Shown one piece after another: positions 61,397 through 64,000 of a DNA stretch of 64,000 nucleotides (positions are counted from its first letter, which is position 1; each line of letters starts with the position of its first letter). The position numbers were made by a program, and so were the translations under genes. Under the pieces are notes generated by a model that searched no databases, was not told where the DNA came from, and saw only the letters and a list, made by a program, of their open reading frames with translations. The DNA comes from JBGAPH01 sp046349955 (lineage in GTDB: Bacteria; Planctomycetota; Planctomycetia; Pirellulales; JBGAPH01). The stretch lies in contig JAXMBI010000026.1 in assembly GCA_046349955.1 (NCBI GenBank), positions 1-64,000 on the forward strand, written 5' to 3'.

Positions 61397-64000
61397 GTGA
61401 ACTCCGAACAACGCCGGCTGGCCGCAGCCCGTGAGGGCTCGCTTCCTTGGAAGAAATGGGGCCCCTATCTGAGCGAGCGGCAATGGGGCACCGTTCGCGA
61501 AGATTACAGCGAGAAGGGAGACGCCTGGGACTACTTCTCCCATGACCAGGCCCGTTCGCGAGCGTATCGCTGGGGCGAAGACGGCCTGGCCGGCTTCAGC
61601 GACGAGCGCCAGCGGCTCTGCTTCGCCCTCGCGCTCTGGAACGGCCGCGACCCGATTCTCAAGGAGCGGCTGTTCGGCCTCACGAACAGCGAGGGGAACC
61701 ACGGCGAGGATGTGAAGGAGTACTACTTCTACCTCGACAGCACCCCCACGCACTCGTACCTGAAGTACCTCTACAAGTACCCGCAGGCAGCCTACCCCTA
61801 CGAGCAGCTCATCGCAGCCAATCGGGGCCGCAGCCGCAAGGAGTTCGAGTACGAGTTGATCGACACGGGCGTCTTCGCCGGCGACCGCTATTTCGACGTC
61901 TTCGTGGAATACGCCAAGGCGACGCCAGAAGACATCTTGATCGAGATCACGGCGCACAACCGCGGCTCCGAGGCGGCGGAACTGCACCTGCTGCCAACGC
62001 TGTGGTTCCGCAACCAGTGGTCCACGCAGACCGCCGGCCACAGGCCGGCGCTCGAGCGGCTGGCCACCGCCGAAGGACCGCAGATCATCCAGGCAAACGA
62101 GGCCGAGCTTGGTTCGCGGTTCCTCTACGTCGAGGGGGCCGCCGAGTTGCTGTTCACCGAGAACGAAACGAACACGCAGCGGATCTTCGGCGTGCCCAAC
62201 CGCAACCCCTACGTGAAAGACAGCTTTCACGAGTACGTCGTGCATGGCCGCACGGAGGCCGTGAACCCCGAACGCCGCGGCACCAAGGCGGCGGCGCACT
62301 ACGTGTTGACCATGCCTGCCGGTGGACAACAAACCGTCCGGCTGCGGCTTTCGGACCGCGCGCCCCAAGACTGGGGCCGCTCGAGCGCGGGTCCCTTCGG
62401 CGCCGCGTTCGACGAAGTGCTGCAAGCCCGCCGCCAAGAGGCCGACGAGTTCTACGCCAACATCACGCCCGCCTCGCTCAGCGCGGACCAGGCCAACGTC
62501 CTGCGGCAGGCCCTGGCCGGCATGCTCTGGAGCAAGCAGTTCTACCACTACGACGTCGACAAGTGGCTCGAGGAACGCGGCAGCGATCCGTTCCAGGCGA
62601 CGCGCAAGGCCTCGCCGCGCAACGAGCACTGGCACCACATGTACAACGGCGACGTCATTTCCATGCCCGACAAGTGGGAGTACCCCTGGTACGCCGCTTG
62701 GGACCTGGCGTTCCACGTGCTCGCGCTCACGCTCGTGGATTGCGACTTCGGCAAGCAGCAGCTCAAGCTGATGCTCCGCGAGCGCTACCTGCATCCCAAT
62801 GGCCAGATGCCCGCCTACGAATGGAACTTCGGCGACGTGAACCCTCCGGTCCACGCCTGGGCGGCGATCTTTACCTATCGGTTGGAGAAGGGGCAGACCG
62901 GCGTCGGCGACACCGAATGGCTCAAGAGCGTGTTCCAGAAGCTGCTCTTGAACTTCACCTGGTGGGTGAACCGCAAGGACCTGACGGGCCGCAACGTGTT
63001 CGAGGGGGGCTTTCTGGGCCTCGACAACATCGGCGTCTTCGACCGCAGCAAGCCGCTGCCGACCGGAGGCTGCCTGGAACAGGCTGATGGCACGGCCTGG
63101 ATGGCGCTCTTCAGCCAGAACATGCTCGAGATCGCCGCCGAACTCGCGCTCACCGACCCCGACTACGGCGACATGGCGCTCAAGTTCTGCGAGCACTTCC
63201 TCTGGATCGCGGCCGCCATGGGGCACGTCGGCCAAGACACCGGCATGTGGGACGAGGAAGACGGCTTCTACTACGACGTGCTCCGCCTGCCCGATGGGAG
63301 CGCCCAGCGGCTCAAGGTCCGCTCGATGGTGGGGCTGCTGCCGCTCTGCGCGGCCACCGTGTTCGAAGGCAAGGTGCTGGCCAAGTACCCCGAGCTGGGC
63401 GAGCGCTTGCGCTGGTTCCTCGAAACGCGGCCCGAACTGCGCACTGCGATCCACGATCCACTCCGCCCCGGCGTGGAGGGGCGCCGGCTAGCCTCGATTC
63501 TCGACGAAACCCGCCTGCGCCGCGTGCTCGCGAAGATGCTCGACGAGAACGAGTTCCTGAGCCCCCATGGCCTGCGCTCGTTGTCGCGCTTCCATGCCGA
63601 CCATCCCTATGTGCTGCCCGCCGGCGGCCAGGAATATCGGGTCGACTACTTGCCGGCCGAGTCCGACACCGGCATGTTCGGCGGCAACTCGAACTGGCGG
63701 GGGCCGATCTGGATGCCGGTCAACGCCCTGGTGATCCGCGCCCTGCTCGCCTACTACAGCTACTACGGCGACAGCTTTCAGGTGGAATGCCCCACGGGTT
63801 CGGGCCGCCTGATGAACCTTTACCAGGTGGCCGAGGAACTGGGGCGGCGGCTGACGAGCATCTTTACCCGCGACGCCCAGGGCCAGCGCCCGGTGTACGG
63901 CGGCACGCGCAAGTTCCAGGACGATCCGCACTGGCGCGACTACCTGTCGTTCTACGAATACTTCCACGGCGACAACGGCGCCGGGCTGGGGGCGAACCAC
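61397..64000 (+). CDS. GH63-like glucosidase, N-terminal part (cut by window edge)
   Basis: An open frame of 868 codons runs from a GTG at 61397 to the window edge. The N-terminal beta-sandwich domain starts WKKWGPYLSERQWGTVREDY and continues to about residue 340. The (alpha/alpha)6 barrel includes WEYPWYAAWDLAFHVLALTL (A-W-D, catalytic-acid region), PAYEWNFGDVNPPVHAWAA, TGMWDEEDGFYYDVL and GGNSNWRGPIWMPVNALVI. These are typical of GH63-type and mannosylglycerate-hydrolase-like enzymes. There is no signal peptide, so it acts in the cytoplasm. The base Glu and C-terminus probably lie near or beyond 64000. Confidence 0.88.
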   Translation, partial: MNSEQRRLAAAREGSLPWKKWGPYLSERQWGTVREDYSEKGDAWDYFSHDQARSRAYRWGEDGLAGFSDERQRLCFALALWNGRDPILKERLFGLTNSEGNHGEDVKEYYFYLDSTPTHSYLKYLYKYPQAAYPYEQLIAANRGRSRKEFEYELIDTGVFAGDRYFDVFVEYAKATPEDILIEITAHNRGSEAAELHLLPTLWFRNQWSTQTAGHRPALERLATAEGPQIIQANEAELGSRFLYVEGAAELLFTENETNTQRIFGVPNRNPYVKDSFHEYVVHGRTEAVNPERRGTKAAAHYVLTMPAGGQQTVRLRLSDRAPQDWGRSSAGPFGAAFDEVLQARRQEADEFYANITPASLSADQANVLRQALAGMLWSKQFYHYDVDKWLEERGSDPFQATRKASPRNEHWHHMYNGDVISMPDKWEYPWYAAWDLAFHVLALTLVDCDFGKQQLKLMLRERYLHPNGQMPAYEWNFGDVNPPVHAWAAIFTYRLEKGQTGVGDTEWLKSVFQKLLLNFTWWVNRKDLTGRNVFEGGFLGLDNIGVFDRSKPLPTGGCLEQADGTAWMALFSQNMLEIAAELALTDPDYGDMALKFCEHFLWIAAAMGHVGQDTGMWDEEDGFYYDVLRLPDGSAQRLKVRSMVGLLPLCAATVFEGKVLAKYPELGERLRWFLETRPELRTAIHDPLRPGVEGRRLASILDETRLRRVLAKMLDENEFLSPHGLRSLSRFHADHPYVLPAGGQEYRVDYLPAESDTGMFGGNSNWRGPIWMPVNALVIRALLAYYSYYGDSFQVECPTGSGRLMNLYQVAEELGRRLTSIFTRDAQGQRPVYGGTRKFQDDPHWRDYLSFYEYFHGDNGAGLGANH

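Overview
The window reads as high-GC chromosomal DNA of a planctomycete, probably of the Pirellulales type. This is inferred from protein style: three secreted proteins with VPEP-type PEP-CTERM tails, a LEPR-XLL-like N-terminus on a giant surface protein, type I dockerin repeats, several GroEL copies, MoxR/DUF58/VWA clusters, WD40 lipoproteins and M56 peptidases with BlaI repressors. I saw no rRNA, tRNA, CRISPR array, phage or classical insertion sequence.

Layout. 1-5.5 kb: the start of a PQQ-type sugar dehydrogenase (minus strand, running off the left edge), two tandem paralogous PEP-CTERM proteins, a putative lipoprotein and a SolA/sarcosine-oxidase-type flavoenzyme. 5.5-12.6 kb: a small stress-like protein, a PilT ATPase, a small membrane protein, RsmG, and a MacAB-like exporter (adaptor, ATPase, permease). 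A GxxExxY gene bounded by inverted repeats sits between the ATPase and the permease. 12.6-20.4 kb: a stand-alone LigD-type 3'-phosphoesterase protein overlapping a convergent gene, a 2-hydroxyacid dehydrogenase, a BlaI repressor with an M56-PDZ-S41 fusion protease, a glycine-zipper secreted protein and a decayed signal peptidase gene. 20.4-25.4 kb: a DUF4375 protein and a moxR-DUF58-VWA operon with a short inverted-repeat element in each junction. 25.4-37.7 kb, mostly minus strand: a hybrid histidine kinase, an enolase-superfamily enzyme, LigA with a repeat-derived tail, a GNAT acetyltransferase, MnmE, a TfoX-like protein (plus strand), a sugar isomerase-like protein, a GT4 glycosyltransferase and two small proteins. 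38-45 kb: signal peptidase I with a zinc-ribbon-like insert, a WD40 lipoprotein coupled to a second DUF58 gene, a PAS/zinc protein and a dockerin PEP-CTERM protein. 45.6-51.9 kb, minus strand: a chaperone block in transcription order GroEL(b), GroES, GroEL(a), DnaJ, GrpE, FmdB-like, YacG. 52.5-64 kb: a 1994-residue surface protein with six related modules and FG-GAP/VCBS-like repeats, a tiny membrane protein, a LOG-family protein, PPK2, a small conserved protein and a GH63-like glycosidase that runs off the right edge.

The most notable structure is a set of dispersed inverted-repeat elements. One family has arms made of 8- or 9-nt GGAG(G)ACAC units. It occurs around the GxxExxY gene, twice in the moxR operon and once in degenerate form near 37.8 kb. 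Two other families (GTAGGTTATGC hairpin pairs, and CTGGGG(T/C)CGAGC palindromes) sit at gene ends. These elements supply the stop codon of the histidine kinase and have lengthened the C-terminus of LigA. The other candidates for new biology are the BlaI-controlled dual protease and the giant modular protein.
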